A stretch of 64,000 nucleotides of DNA, from contig NZ_FOKC01000010.1 in NCBI RefSeq assembly GCF_900112035.1, positions 1-64,000 on the forward strand, written 5' to 3'. A model generated the notes under the pieces. It was not told the origin of the DNA, did no database searches, and saw only the letters and a list, made by a program, of their open reading frames with translations. The stretch comes from Nocardioides alpinus. GTDB taxonomy: Bacteria > Actinomycetota > Actinomycetes > Propionibacteriales > Nocardioidaceae. Positions within the stretch are counted from its first letter, which is position 1, and each line of letters starts with the position of its first letter. Both the position numbers and the translations under genes were made by a program. Positions 1 to 9,278 of this stretch are shown one piece after another.

Positions 1-3000
1 AGCGGCGCCATCGAGAAGCTGTCCGTGCCGACCAATCCCCTCGACGTGCTGGCCCAGCAGGTCGTGGCGATGCTGGCGATGGACGAGTGGGACGTCGACG
101 AGATGTTCGCGCTGATGTCACGCGCCGCGTCGTACGCCCAGCTCCCGCGCACCGCCTTCGACGCCACCCTCGACCTGCTCAGCGGGCGCTACCCCAGCGA
201 CGAGTTCGCCGAGCTGCGACCGCGCATCGTGTGGGACCGCGTCACCGGCACCCTCAGTGGTCGACCCGGCGCCCAGCGCCTCGCTGTCACCAGCGGCGGC
301 ACGATCCCCGACCGCGGGCTCTTCGGCGTCTTCCTCGTCGGCGAGAAGGCCAGCCGCGTCGGCGAGCTCGACGAGGAGATGGTCTACGAGTCGCGCGTCG
401 GCGACATCTTCGCGCTCGGCGCCACCAGCTGGCGGATCGAGGACATCACCCACGACCGGGTGCTCGTCACGCCCGCACCGGGCATCCCTGGCCGGCTGCC
501 CTTCTGGAAGGGCGACGCGCTCGGTCGACCTGCCGAGCTCGGCGCCGCCGTCGGCGCCTTCACCCGCGAGCTCGCCGCCCTGCCCGCCGCCAAGGCCATC
601 GCGTCGGTGCGCGAGCGTGGCCTCGACGAGAACGCCGCCACCAACCTCGTGACCTACCTCGCCGAGCAGCGCGAGGCCACCCAGGTCGTGCCCCACGACA
701 CCCAGATCCTGGTCGAGCGCTTCCGCGACGAGCTCGGCGACTGGCGCCTCGTCGTCCACTCCCCCTACGGCACGCCGGTCCACGCACCCTGGGCGCTGGC
801 CATCAACGCGCGCCTGCGCGAGCGCTTCGACGTCGACGGCCAGGCCGTCGCCTCCGACGACGGCATCGTCATCCGGATCCCCGACACCGACGCCGAGCCC
901 CCGACCGGCGAGATCATCGTCTTCGAGCCCGACGAGATCGACCAGATCGTCACCCAGGAGGTGGGTGGCTCGGCGCTCTTCGCCAGCCGCTTCCGCGAGT
1001 GCGCTGCCCGCGCGCTCCTGCTCCCCCGCCGCGACCCCGGACGCCGCAGCCCACTGTGGCAGCAGCGCCAGCGGAGTGCGCAGCTCCTCCAGGTCGCGTC
1101 GCAGTACCCGTCGTTCCCGATCGTCCTCGAGGCCGTGCGTGAGTGCCTCCAGGACGTCTACGACCTGCCCGCTCTCGTCGCCCTGCTGGGCCGGGTCGAC
1201 CGGCGCGAGGTGTCGGTCGTGGACGTGTCCACCACCTCGCCCAGTCCCTTCGCCCGCAGCCTGCTCTTCGGCTACGTCGCCCAGTTCGTCTACGAGGGCG
1301 ACTCCCCCATCGCCGAGCGTCGCGCCGCCGCGCTCTCCCTCGACCAGGGGCTGCTCGCCGAGCTGCTCGGTCGCGCCGAGCTCCGCGAGCTCCTCGACCC
1401 GGAGGTGCTGGCCGAGGTCGAGGCCGAGCTCCAGTGGCTCGCCCCCGACCGCCGCGCCCGCAACGCCGAGGGCGTTGCCGACCTGCTCCGCCTCCTCGGT
1501 CCGCAGTCGACCGACGAGATCCGTGCTCGTGCCGTCGACGGCGCCGACGTCGACGAGTGGCTCACCACGCTGGCCGACGTACGCCGCGTGGTGCAGGTGC
1601 GGATGGCCGGTGACGACCGCTGGACCGCGATCGAGGACATCGGCCGGCTGCGCGACGGCCTCGGCGTCCCCGTCCCCGTCGGCACCCCCGACGCGTTCCT
1701 CGAGCTTCCCGAGGACCCGCTGGCCGACCTCGTCTCCCGCTACGCCCGCAGCCACGGGCCCTTCACCACGGCGGAGGTGGCAGCACGCCTCGGGCTCGGC
1801 GAGGCCGTCGCGCGTCAGGCGCTGCAGCGGCTCGCCCACCGCGGCCGCGTGCTCGACGGCGAGTTCCGCCCCGCCGGCAACAGCAGCGAGTGGTGCGACG
1901 CCGAGGTGCTCCGCAAGCTGCGTCGCCGTTCGTTGGCCCGCCTGCGCCAGGAGATCGAGCCGGTCACCCACGACGCCGTCGCCCGCTTCCTCCCTGCCTG
2001 GCAGCGCGTCGGCGGGCCGCTGCGCGGTGTCGACGGCGTGGTCGCGGCCATCGACCAGCTCGCCGGCTGCCCGGTCCCGGCCAGCGCTCTCGAGCCCCTC
2101 GTGCTCGCGGCCCGCGTCCGCGACTACGAACCCTCCATGCTCGACGAGCTCACCGCCTCCGGTGAGGTCATCTGGACCGGCCACGCCCCCCTGCCCGGCA
2201 GCGACGGCTGGGTCAGCCTCCACCTCGCCGACCAGGCCCACCTGACCCTCCCCGAGGTCGAGTCCGACGAGCCGACCGGCATCCAGCGGGCCGTGCTCGA
2301 CCTCCTCGACGGAGGAGGCGCGTGGTTCTTCCGCCAGCTCAAGGATCGCGTCGGCTCCACCAGCGACGCCGAGCTCTCGGCAGCGCTCTGGGAGCTCGTC
2401 TGGCGCGGTCTGGTCACCAACGACACCCTCACCCCGCTGCGGGCACTCGTCCGCAGCGGCAAGGCCGCCCACCGCACCCGCCGTACGCCGCCGCGCATGG
2501 GCCGGATGCCGGCGAGGGTCGGGCCGCCCGAGACCGCCGGCCGCTGGGCGGTCCTCCCGGAGCGCGACACCGACCCGACGCGTCGGGCCAAGGCCCGCGC
2601 CGAGCACCTCCTCGAGCGCCACGGGGTCGTCACCCGAGGCGCGGTGGTGAGCGAGCGGGTCGCGGGCGGGTTCGCGGGCGTCTACAAGGTGCTGAGCGCC
2701 TTCGAGGACACCGGGCGGTGCCGTCGCGGCTACTTCATCGACGGCCTCGGCGCCGCCCAGTTCGGCACGGCCGGTGCCATCGACCGGCTCCGCACCTTTG
2801 CCGAGCCCGAGAGCGCGACCGGCGGCAAGCCGGTCGTGGTCGCGCTCGCTGCCACCGATCCGGCCAACGTCTTCGGCGCCGCACTCCCCTGGCCCGAACC
2901 CCTCGACGCCGAGCGCGCGGGGCACCGTCCGGGGCGCAAGGCGGGCGCCCTGGTGGTGACGGTGGACGGTGCGCTGACGGTCTACGTCGAGCGCGGCGGA

Positions 3001-3216
3001 CGCACCCTCCTGACGTGGACCGAGGACCAGGAAGTGCTCACTCCTGCCATGAACGCCCTCGCCGATGCGGCCCGGCGTGGTGCACTGGGACGCCTCACCG
3101 TCGAGAAGGTCGACGGACAGCCGCTCATCGGAGGCGGCGGGGACACTCCGATCCGACAGGCGCTCTCGGCTGCCGGCTTCATCGCAACACCGAAGGGGTT
3201 GAGGCTGCGTGCCTGA
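1..3216 (+). CDS. lhr: Lhr-type ATP-dependent helicase, C-terminal part (5' truncated by window)
   Basis: The frame is open from base 1 and is already in the middle of a protein, with NPLDVLAQQ following within about 10 residues. This is the Lhr sequence just after the second RecA-like helicase lobe. About 1071 residues are visible: the winged-helix and beta-barrel region, then the long C-terminal domain of full-length Lhr (about 1500 residues). The ATPase motifs lie upstream of the window. Lhr is a superfamily 2 3'-5' helicase/translocase active on RNA:DNA hybrids and linked to DNA repair in mycobacteria. The stop overlaps the start of the DNA glycosylase gene by 8 bp, so the two are probably co-translated. 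A GTG at position 25 is in frame but is not the start, because homology continues upstream. Confidence 0.93.
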   Translation, partial: SGAIEKLSVPTNPLDVLAQQVVAMLAMDEWDVDEMFALMSRAASYAQLPRTAFDATLDLLSGRYPSDEFAELRPRIVWDRVTGTLSGRPGAQRLAVTSGGTIPDRGLFGVFLVGEKASRVGELDEEMVYESRVGDIFALGATSWRIEDITHDRVLVTPAPGIPGRLPFWKGDALGRPAELGAAVGAFTRELAALPAAKAIASVRERGLDENAATNLVTYLAEQREATQVVPHDTQILVERFRDELGDWRLVVHSPYGTPVHAPWALAINARLRERFDVDGQAVASDDGIVIRIPDTDAEPPTGEIIVFEPDEIDQIVTQEVGGSALFASRFRECAARALLLPRRDPGRRSPLWQQRQRSAQLLQVASQYPSFPIVLEAVRECLQDVYDLPALVALLGRVDRREVSVVDVSTTSPSPFARSLLFGYVAQFVYEGDSPIAERRAAALSLDQGLLAELLGRAELRELLDPEVLAEVEAELQWLAPDRRARNAEGVADLLRLLGPQSTDEIRARAVDGADVDEWLTTLADVRRVVQVRMAGDDRWTAIEDIGRLRDGLGVPVPVGTPDAFLELPEDPLADLVSRYARSHGPFTTAEVAARLGLGEAVARQALQRLAHRGRVLDGEFRPAGNSSEWCDAEVLRKLRRRSLARLRQEIEPVTHDAVARFLPAWQRVGGPLRGVDGVVAAIDQLAGCPVPASALEPLVLAARVRDYEPSMLDELTASGEVIWTGHAPLPGSDGWVSLHLADQAHLTLPEVESDEPTGIQRAVLDLLDGGGAWFFRQLKDRVGSTSDAELSAALWELVWRGLVTNDTLTPLRALVRSGKAAHRTRRTPPRMGRMPARVGPPETAGRWAVLPERDTDPTRRAKARAEHLLERHGVVTRGAVVSERVAGGFAGVYKVLSAFEDTGRCRRGYFIDGLGAAQFGTAGAIDRLRTFAEPESATGGKPVVVALAATDPANVFGAALPWPEPLDAERAGHRPGRKAGALVVTVDGALTVYVERGGRTLLTWTEDQEVLTPAMNALADAARRGALGRLTVEKVDGQPLIGGGGDTPIRQALSAAGFIATPKGLRLRA

Positions 3217-3997
3217 GGGCGACACCGTCTACCGAGCCGCGCATGCGCTCGATCGTGCCCTCACCGGGCACCGACTCACCGTCAGCGACTTCCGCGTCCC
3301 CTCGTTCGCCACGGTCGATCTCACCGGCGGCACGGTGGTGCGCACCCTGTCGCGCGGCAAGCACCTGCTGACCCGCATCGACCACGACCGCGCCTGGACC
3401 CTCCACACCCACCTCAAGATGGAGGGCTCGTGGCACATCTACGCCGCCGGCGACAAGTGGCGCCGTCCCAGCCCGCAGGTCCGCGTGGTGCTGGGGATCG
3501 AGGGCCGCTCGGCGGTCGGCTTCTCGCTGGGCATCGTCGAGGTCGTGGCGCGCCACGAGGAGGCCGCCCTGACGGCACACCTCGGACCTGACCTGCTCGG
3601 CCCCGACTGGGACGCCGACCACGCGCTGGCCCTGCTGCGCAGCGAGCCGGAGCGGCCGATCGGACAGGCTCTTCTCGACCAGCGCAACCTCGCGGGCATC
3701 GGCAACATGTACATGGCCGAGCTCTGCTTCACCAGCGGCATCCATCCCGCCACCCCGGTCGCGCAGGTCCCGGACCTGCCCCGCCTCATCAACCGCGCCC
3801 GGCTGATGCTGGAAGCCAACAAGGAACGGGCCATCCAGTCGACCACCGGCGACCTGCGCCCGCGTGAGCGGCTGTGGGTCTACCGCCGCGACAAGTCGCC
3901 GTGCCGTCGCTGCGGCACGCCCATCCTCGTCGACATGCTCGGCGAGCCCGGCCGCGAGCGGGCGGCCTACTGGTGCCCGAGCTGCCAACCGGCCTGA
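3209..3997 (+). CDS. nei2: Fpg/Nei-family DNA glycosylase-AP lyase (Nei2 type)
   Basis: This 262-residue protein should excise oxidised bases and cleave the abasic site. After Met, the N-terminus reads PEGDTVYRAA, giving the catalytic Pro2 and Glu3 of the family, with the PEGD (not PELPE) signature of the Nei/endonuclease VIII branch. A conserved lysine follows in SRGKHLL. The C-terminus holds a zinc finger made of CRRC and, about 20 residues later, CPSC. The GTG start lies inside the lhr reading frame (8-bp overlap). The lhr-nei pairing recurs in Actinobacteria and fits a shared repair role. Nei2 versus Nei1 is assigned from the N-terminal signature only. Confidence 0.93.
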   Translation: MPEGDTVYRAAHALDRALTGHRLTVSDFRVPSFATVDLTGGTVVRTLSRGKHLLTRIDHDRAWTLHTHLKMEGSWHIYAAGDKWRRPSPQVRVVLGIEGRSAVGFSLGIVEVVARHEEAALTAHLGPDLLGPDWDADHALALLRSEPERPIGQALLDQRNLAGIGNMYMAELCFTSGIHPATPVAQVPDLPRLINRARLMLEANKERAIQSTTGDLRPRERLWVYRRDKSPCRRCGTPILVDMLGEPGRERAAYWCPSCQPA

Positions 3998-4013
3998 TCC
4001 ACGAGCGACCGGG

Positions 4014-4325
4014 TCAGGCGGCGGAGGCGACGACGTCGCCGGTGGGCCGTGCCGAGCTGAGCTGCGCGCTCGCCGCGATCCCGATCGCGATCTCCTCGAT
4101 CGCCACTGCGTCAGCGACGTCGCGCAGCACCTCGGACAGCGGCAGGTCCATCGCCTGGCACAACGACGCCAGGAGCTCGGAGGACGCTTCCTTCTGGCCC
4201 CGCTCGATCTCGGAGATGTAGCCCAGGCTCACCCTCGCCTCGGCGGAGAGCTCACGCAGCGTCATCCCGCGCTGCATCCGGGCGCTGCGCAGCACGTCAC
4301 CGAGCAGTCGTCGGAAGAGCACCAT
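4014..4325 (-). CDS. clgR: ClgR-like XRE-family transcriptional regulator
   Basis: This 103-residue protein has one Cro/CI helix-turn-helix (MTLRELSAEARVSLGYISEI) near the middle, followed by ERGQKEASSELL, a signature I know from mycobacterial and corynebacterial ClgR. ClgR activates clp protease and stress genes. The ATG at 4325 is preceded by AAGGA with 8-nt spacing. An open extension to 4412 adds a low-complexity N-terminus with no ribosome site and is not used. It lies downstream of cinA on the same strand with a 97-bp gap. The pgsA-cinA-clgR neighbourhood is conserved in this phylum and supports the identification. Confidence 0.85.
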   Translation of the reverse strand: MVLFRRLLGDVLRSARMQRGMTLRELSAEARVSLGYISEIERGQKEASSELLASLCQAMDLPLSEVLRDVADAVAIEEIAIGIAASAQLSSARPTGDVVASAA

Positions 4326-4422
4326 GCGCGCGGTCCTTGCTCTGGATGGAGGGGAGTCGTCTGGGCCAACGCTACCCGAGGGCTCCTTCTTCCCGAGTGA
4401 GGATGTCCACATCGTTGCCTGC

Positions 4423-4908
4423 TCAGGCGTCGAGGATGCCCTCGAGCACCGACAGCACCTCGTCGCAGGACGCCTGCCGGACGGCCGAGCGGTCCCCCGA
4501 GAGCGCCAGCAGCGCCGTCTCGACGCGTTCCGGGCCGGCCACGGCGACCCAGACGGTCCCGACCGGGCGCCCCTCCTGCGAGTCCGGTCCCGCGACCCCC
4601 GTCGTCGCGAGCCCCCAGGTCGCGCCGATGCGGGTGCGTACGCCCTGCGCCATCGCGACCGCGCACTCCTCCGAGATCACTCCGTGCTCCTCGACGAGCG
4701 CCTCGGGGACGCCGAGAGCGGACACCTTGACGCGCGTCGCGTACGACACCACGCCGCCGACGAAGCTGCGTGAGGCCCCGGGCACGTCGGTGAGCCGCGC
4801 GGCGAGCAGTCCGCCGGTCAACGACTCGGCTGTCGCGACGGACTCGCCTCGCCGCGCGAGCGCCTCCAGCACCCGCCGCGCCAGCGCCTGGCCCGGGTCG
4901 TTGGTCAC
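4423..4908 (-). CDS. pncC: CinA C-terminal domain protein, nicotinamide-nucleotide amidohydrolase
   Basis: This 161-residue protein consists only of the CinA C-terminal (PncC) domain. It deamidates nicotinamide mononucleotide to nicotinate mononucleotide in pyridine nucleotide recycling. Visible motifs are ATAESLTGG near residue 25, GGVVSYA, and ATTGVAGPD before the C-terminal helix. The N-terminal MoCF-like domain of full-length CinA is absent, as is normal in actinobacteria. The GTG at 4908 was chosen because the family starts about 15 residues before ATAES. Only 18 bp separate it from the divergent GH15 gene. In many relatives it directly follows pgsA; here a 10-kb block intervenes. Confidence 0.92.
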   Translation of the reverse strand: MTNDPGQALARRVLEALARRGESVATAESLTGGLLAARLTDVPGASRSFVGGVVSYATRVKVSALGVPEALVEEHGVISEECAVAMAQGVRTRIGATWGLATTGVAGPDSQEGRPVGTVWVAVAGPERVETALLALSGDRSAVRQASCDEVLSVLEGILDA

Positions 4909-4926
4909 GTCGGCGAGACTAGCCGC

Positions 4927-6693
4927 ATGGCACTCCCCATCGAGGACTACGCCCTCATCGGCGACCGCGGCACGGCAGCCCTCGTGGGCAAGGACGGCTC
5001 GATCGACTGGCTGTGCCTGCCGCGCTTCGACTCCCCCGCCTGCTTCGCCGCGCTGCTCGGCACCGAGGACAACGGCCGCTGGCTGCTCGCGCCGGCCGAC
5101 CCGGTGACCGCGACCAGCCGCCGCTACGTCGACGGCACCGCACTGCTGGAGACGACGTTCACGACGGCGGGCGGCGAGGTGGTGCTGCTCGACCTGATGC
5201 CGACCGGCGACGGGCGCGCCGACGTCGTACGACGCCTCACCTGCACGCGCGGCACGGTGCGGATCCGCCACGACTGGGTGGTGCGCACCGACTACGGCCA
5301 GGTGCGACCGTGGGTGAGCCGGGAGCACGCGTACGACGAGGAGGTCGTCGTCGCGGTCGCCGGTCCCGACAAGCTGGTGCTTCGCGGCCCGCGCCTGCCC
5401 CGGGGCCACGACGGCCACCACAGCGACGAGTTCGAGATGACCGCAGGTGACGAGGCGACTTTCTCGATGACCTGGGTCAACTCGTGGTTCGACGTGCCCG
5501 CGCCGCTCGGGATGACCGAGCGGGTCGCCGCCACCACCCGCGAGCAGCGCGAGTGGTCGCAGCGCTCGCCCCGCGACGTACCCCACGCGGACATGGTGCG
5601 CCGCAGCCTCCTCACGCTCCTGCTGATGACCCATGCGGAGACCGGCGGCATCGTGGCTGCGCCGACGACGTCGCTGCCCGAAGACTTCGGCGGCGAGCGC
5701 AACTGGGACTACCGCTACTGCTGGCTGCGCGACGCCGCACTCACCCTCGAGTCGCTGCTCGGCGCCGGCTACGACGACGAGGCGCTCGACTGGCGTCGGT
5801 GGCTGCTGCGCGCGGTCGCAGGCGACCCGGCGGACCTGCAGATCATGTACACCGTCGACGGCGGCCGGCAGCTGCCCGAGCGCGAGCTGCCGCACCTGCC
5901 CGGCTATGCCGACAGCCGGCCGGTGCGGATCGGCAACGGCGCCGTCTCGCAGCGCCAGAACGACGTCCTCGGCGAGGTGATGATCGCGCTCGAGCTCGCG
6001 CGTGAGGCGGGCCTGGCCGAGACCCCGAACTCGTGGGCGCTGCAGCGCGCGCTCGTCGACGAGCTCGCCGACCACTGGGACGAGCCGGACAACGGGCTGT
6101 GGGAGATCCGCGGACCGCAGCGCCACTTCACCCACTCCCGCGTGATGGTGTGGGTCGCCTTCGACCGCGCGGTGCGGGCGGTCGAGCAGCACGACCTGCC
6201 GGGGCCCGTCGAGCGGTGGCGCGAGCTGCGTGACCGGGTGCGTGAGGAGATCCTGGACAAGGGGTTCGACAGCACGCGAGGCACCTTCACCCAGCACTAC
6301 GACGCCACCGAGGTCGACGCCTCGCTGCTGACGATCCCGCTGGTCGGCTTCCTCCCCGGCGACGACCCCCGTGTGCTCGGCACGATCGAGGCGATCATGA
6401 CCGACCTGATGCGCGACGGCCTGCTGCTGCGCTACCGCACCCAGACGGGCGTGGACGGACTCACCGGCGACGAGCACCCGTTCCTGGCGTGCTCGTTCTG
6501 GCTGGTCTCCGCGCTCGCCAGCGCCGGCCGCCGCGACGAGGCCGGCGCGCTGCTCGACCGGCTGTGCGCACTGGCCAACGACGTCGGCCTGCTGTCGGAG
6601 GAGTACGACCCCGCGCACCAGCGGATGGTGGGCAACTTCCCGCAGGCCTTCAGCCACCTCGCGCTCGTGCAAGCGGCCCTCGCCCTGCGCTAG
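4927..6693 (+). CDS. Glycoside hydrolase family 15 protein (glucoamylase/trehalase-like)
   Basis: The 588-residue protein matches the actinobacterial GH15 family that includes mycobacterial trehalase. The N-terminal beta-sandwich begins LPIEDYALIGD with GSIDWLCLPRFDS. The (alpha/alpha)6 barrel follows with NWDYRYCWLRDA at residues about 259-270, the family's substrate-binding segment, and EEYDP near residue 558 followed by GNFPQAFSHLAL. There is no signal peptide, so it acts in the cytosol, probably on trehalose, maltose or short alpha-glucans. It is divergent from cinA and convergent with the nucleotidase gene. Substrate cannot be decided from sequence alone. A strong hairpin overlaps the stop codon. 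Confidence 0.88.
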   Translation: MALPIEDYALIGDRGTAALVGKDGSIDWLCLPRFDSPACFAALLGTEDNGRWLLAPADPVTATSRRYVDGTALLETTFTTAGGEVVLLDLMPTGDGRADVVRRLTCTRGTVRIRHDWVVRTDYGQVRPWVSREHAYDEEVVVAVAGPDKLVLRGPRLPRGHDGHHSDEFEMTAGDEATFSMTWVNSWFDVPAPLGMTERVAATTREQREWSQRSPRDVPHADMVRRSLLTLLLMTHAETGGIVAAPTTSLPEDFGGERNWDYRYCWLRDAALTLESLLGAGYDDEALDWRRWLLRAVAGDPADLQIMYTVDGGRQLPERELPHLPGYADSRPVRIGNGAVSQRQNDVLGEVMIALELAREAGLAETPNSWALQRALVDELADHWDEPDNGLWEIRGPQRHFTHSRVMVWVAFDRAVRAVEQHDLPGPVERWRELRDRVREEILDKGFDSTRGTFTQHYDATEVDASLLTIPLVGFLPGDDPRVLGTIEAIMTDLMRDGLLLRYRTQTGVDGLTGDEHPFLACSFWLVSALASAGRRDEAGALLDRLCALANDVGLLSEEYDPAHQRMVGNFPQAFSHLALVQAALALR

Positions 6694-6708
6694 CAGGACG
6701 AGGGCCGC
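6673..6708. terminator. Hairpin terminator at GH15 3' end, between convergent genes
   Basis: A 16-bp inverted repeat (6673-6688 with 6693-6708, one mismatch, 4-nt loop) overlaps the TAG stop of the GH15 gene. No T-tract follows. It lies between convergent genes and could serve both strands. Its right arm contains the same 13-mer found in the hairpin at 9227-9257. Confidence 0.7.
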
Positions 6709-6731
6709 CGGTGGGGCTCAGGGACGCGCGA

Positions 6732-9131
6732 TCAGCTGCGGCGCACCTGGACCTTGACGAACTCGCGCGTGCCGCGGATCTTCCGGTTGCCCTGGAAGAT
6801 GACGACGATGCGCTTCTTGCCCGTCTTGTTGAACTGGGCGATGCGCACGAACGCCTTGCCCTTCTTCAGCTTGACGGTGTACTTCTTGCCGCCGGCCTTG
6901 ACGGTGACCTTGCCCGTGACCTTGGCGATGCCGAGGGCCGACGCCTTGATCTTCAGGCGCGTGCGGGTCTCGCCCTTGACGATGCGCTCCGGCTTGGTGC
7001 GGACCTTGAGCTCGCCCTTGGCCTTCCGCACGTCGATCGGCAGCGTGAAGGTCGTGCCGGTCGTGGGGCCGGTGAAGGTCATCAGCTGCTTGCCGGTCTT
7101 GGTCTTTCCCTTGAGCTTGACCGCGACCGTGCTCTTGCCGCTCTCGTCGAACGGCGTGGCGTCGATCGTGTTGTCGACCGGGGTCGGGTCGAGGGTCTTC
7201 TCGCCCACCTTGATGTTGAGCAGCGCGTCGCGCGCGTCAGCAGGCGACGTCATCGCGAGGGACGAGAGCTTCAGCTCCACCTTCTGGCCGATGCGGTAGA
7301 AGCGCGGCGCTGCAGCCGGCCACGAGATGCCGACCTGGCGCTGCGCCTTGTTGACGGCAAGCGGCGTGGTGGCTGCCTTCGACGCCATGTAGTCGACCAT
7401 GGCCTGCAGGTCGACCTTGCCGGTGTCACGCTTGCCGGTGCCGGCATTGAATCCCCGGAAGTTGTCACCGCCGCTGGCGAGGAAGGAGTTGACGGTCACG
7501 GAGTAGGCCGTGGCCGGCTCGATGGCCTTTCCGTTGAGCGACATGCTGGTGACGCGGTTGCCCTCCGCCTTCGCGGGGTCGTACGTCGCGAAGAAGCCGT
7601 CGGAGACGCCGAGGCGCAGGAACGGCCGGGTCGGGACGACGCCGCCGGCGTCGCGCTGCCACTGCTGCTCGAGCACCGTCTTGATCTGGGCGCCGGTCAG
7701 CTTCATGTTGACGAGCGTGTTGGCGAACGGCTGGACGACGGCCGCCTGCTTGTAGGTGAGGTCGGCGGGATAGCCACCGGCCGCGCCGGCCATGTCAGCA
7801 CGGAGACCACCGGGGTTCATGAAGGCGATCTGCGCTGCGCCAGCCTCCGGGGAGGACGTCGCCCATCGCTGGACCTCGGCGACGAGGTTGCCGAGGGTCG
7901 ACTCGCCACCGCGGTTCTCGGTGGTGCCGTTGGCGAGCTTGGCACGGTTGAACGGGCCGGCGACCTTGCCCAGCACCCTGGCGCCGAGCACGTTGGCCTT
8001 CGCGAAGGCCTCGTCCACGATCGTCTTGGTGGTCGGGTCGACCGGGTAGAGCGGCGGCGTGGCCTTGGGCCCGTCGGTAGAGCCGTCTGCACTCCTGTCC
8101 GGGTCAGGCCCGAAGAGCTTGAGGACCTCCTGCGACTTCACCGCCACGGTGGAGTTGTTCGTCGCCGGGTTGTCGTCGGGGTCGGTGACCGTGAAGACGA
8201 GCTGGTTCAGGTTCGCGCCGTACTGGCCGGCCGAGACGACCGGGCGGCCGCCGATGTTGTGGTTGTAGGCAAGGTGCGTGTGTCCGGACACGATCGCGTT
8301 GACGTTGGCGTTGACGCCGGAGACGATCCGGCCGAAGGCGGAGTCATCGGTGGCGCTCGCGATGTTGGTGGTGGCGGCGCCCTCGTGGACGAGCAGGATC
8401 ACCAGGTCGGCACCGTCGGCCTTGAGCCTGTCCGCCGCGGCGTTGGTCTCGGCCACGATGCTGCTGATCTTGATGTCGGCGATGCCGGCCGGGCTGACGA
8501 GCGACGGAAGGTCCTCGGTGACCGCGCCCACGAAGCCGACGTCCACGCCGTCGGGGGTGGTGGTCATCCACGTGCCGCCGTCGGAGGTGCCGGGCGACGC
8601 AGCCACGTCGGGGAGGGCGTAGGAGTTGTCGGACTTCTTGCGGACGTTGGCTGCGAGGTACTGCCAGTCGGCGCCGCCCTCGGGGTTGGTCGTGGCGTCG
8701 TAGGGCTTCATCACCCGGTTGACCAGGTCGGCGTAGCCACCGTCGAACTCGTGGTTGCCCGCCGCTGAGACGTCGAGGCCGGCCTCGTTGAGGACGTCGA
8801 GCGTGGGCTTGTCGCGCTGGATGAACGACTCGAACGTCGAGGCGCCGATCATGTCGCCACCAGCGGCGAAGACCGTGTTGTCGTTGGTGCCACGCAGCTG
8901 CTTGACCGCGCCGGCCATGACCGAGGCGATCTCGATCGGCTCAGGGTTGGTGGACCCCGACGGGCGGTCCGCGAGTCGGCCGTGGAAGTCGTTGGTCGCA
9001 AGGATCTGGACGTCGACGGACGTCGCGGCGTGCGCCGGTGTGGCGACCGCTAGGACGGCGAGAGGGGCGGCGAGCAGTCCGGTCACCGCTGTGGCGATGG
9101 TGAAGCTGCGACCTGGTCGTGATGCTGACAC
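6732..9131 (-). CDS. Secreted 5'-nucleotidase/2',3'-cyclic phosphodiesterase (UshA-like)
   Basis: This 799-residue exported metallophosphatase probably releases phosphate and nucleosides from nucleotides outside the membrane. The GTG at 9131 has GAAAGG 9 nt upstream and opens a signal peptide (FTIATAVTGLLAAPLAVLAV, cleavage near AHA). The metallophosphatase domain follows with ILATNDFHGR (residue about 41), GNHEFDGGY (about 123) and GHTHLAY (about 282), which supply the two-metal ligands. The 5'-nucleotidase C-terminal domain carries NPGGLRAD (about 436). The last 110 or so residues form a lysine-rich Ig-like domain that resembles the C-terminus of the neighbouring nuclease/nucleotidase. No LPxTG or membrane anchor is visible. 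Confidence 0.9.
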   Translation of the reverse strand: MSASRPGRSFTIATAVTGLLAAPLAVLAVATPAHAATSVDVQILATNDFHGRLADRPSGSTNPEPIEIASVMAGAVKQLRGTNDNTVFAAGGDMIGASTFESFIQRDKPTLDVLNEAGLDVSAAGNHEFDGGYADLVNRVMKPYDATTNPEGGADWQYLAANVRKKSDNSYALPDVAASPGTSDGGTWMTTTPDGVDVGFVGAVTEDLPSLVSPAGIADIKISSIVAETNAAADRLKADGADLVILLVHEGAATTNIASATDDSAFGRIVSGVNANVNAIVSGHTHLAYNHNIGGRPVVSAGQYGANLNQLVFTVTDPDDNPATNNSTVAVKSQEVLKLFGPDPDRSADGSTDGPKATPPLYPVDPTTKTIVDEAFAKANVLGARVLGKVAGPFNRAKLANGTTENRGGESTLGNLVAEVQRWATSSPEAGAAQIAFMNPGGLRADMAGAAGGYPADLTYKQAAVVQPFANTLVNMKLTGAQIKTVLEQQWQRDAGGVVPTRPFLRLGVSDGFFATYDPAKAEGNRVTSMSLNGKAIEPATAYSVTVNSFLASGGDNFRGFNAGTGKRDTGKVDLQAMVDYMASKAATTPLAVNKAQRQVGISWPAAAPRFYRIGQKVELKLSSLAMTSPADARDALLNIKVGEKTLDPTPVDNTIDATPFDESGKSTVAVKLKGKTKTGKQLMTFTGPTTGTTFTLPIDVRKAKGELKVRTKPERIVKGETRTRLKIKASALGIAKVTGKVTVKAGGKKYTVKLKKGKAFVRIAQFNKTGKKRIVVIFQGNRKIRGTREFVKVQVRRS

Positions 9132-9226
9132 GAGGGAGGGCCTTTCGTCAGGGAACGTGAGTCGGGTCACCCTAACCCGCGCCACGGGACTGGTGAACGG
9201 GCGACGGCGGCCGGTTGACGCAAGCA

Positions 9227-9257
9227 GCCCCCGCCCTGCGGTGAGCAGGACGAGGGC
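9227..9257 (-). terminator. Hairpin terminator after the nuclease/nucleotidase gene
   Basis: Read on the minus strand, 9257-9245 pairs with 9239-9227 over 13 bp (two G.U pairs) around a 5-nt loop, about 22 bp beyond the stop codon at 9279. There is no clear U-tract. It separates the large gene from the downstream nucleotidase gene, suggesting that the two are not simply one operon. Confidence 0.6.
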
Positions 9258-9278
9258 CACCGGGTGGTCACGATCAGG

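Noticed and set aside
118..3225. A very long open frame antisense to lhr, and similar ones opposite ftsK, the molybdoenzyme genes and the ABC transporter
   Set aside because: They show no recognisable protein motifs, have low-complexity Gly/Arg/Val-rich composition, and arise because high third-position GC removes stops on the opposite strand.
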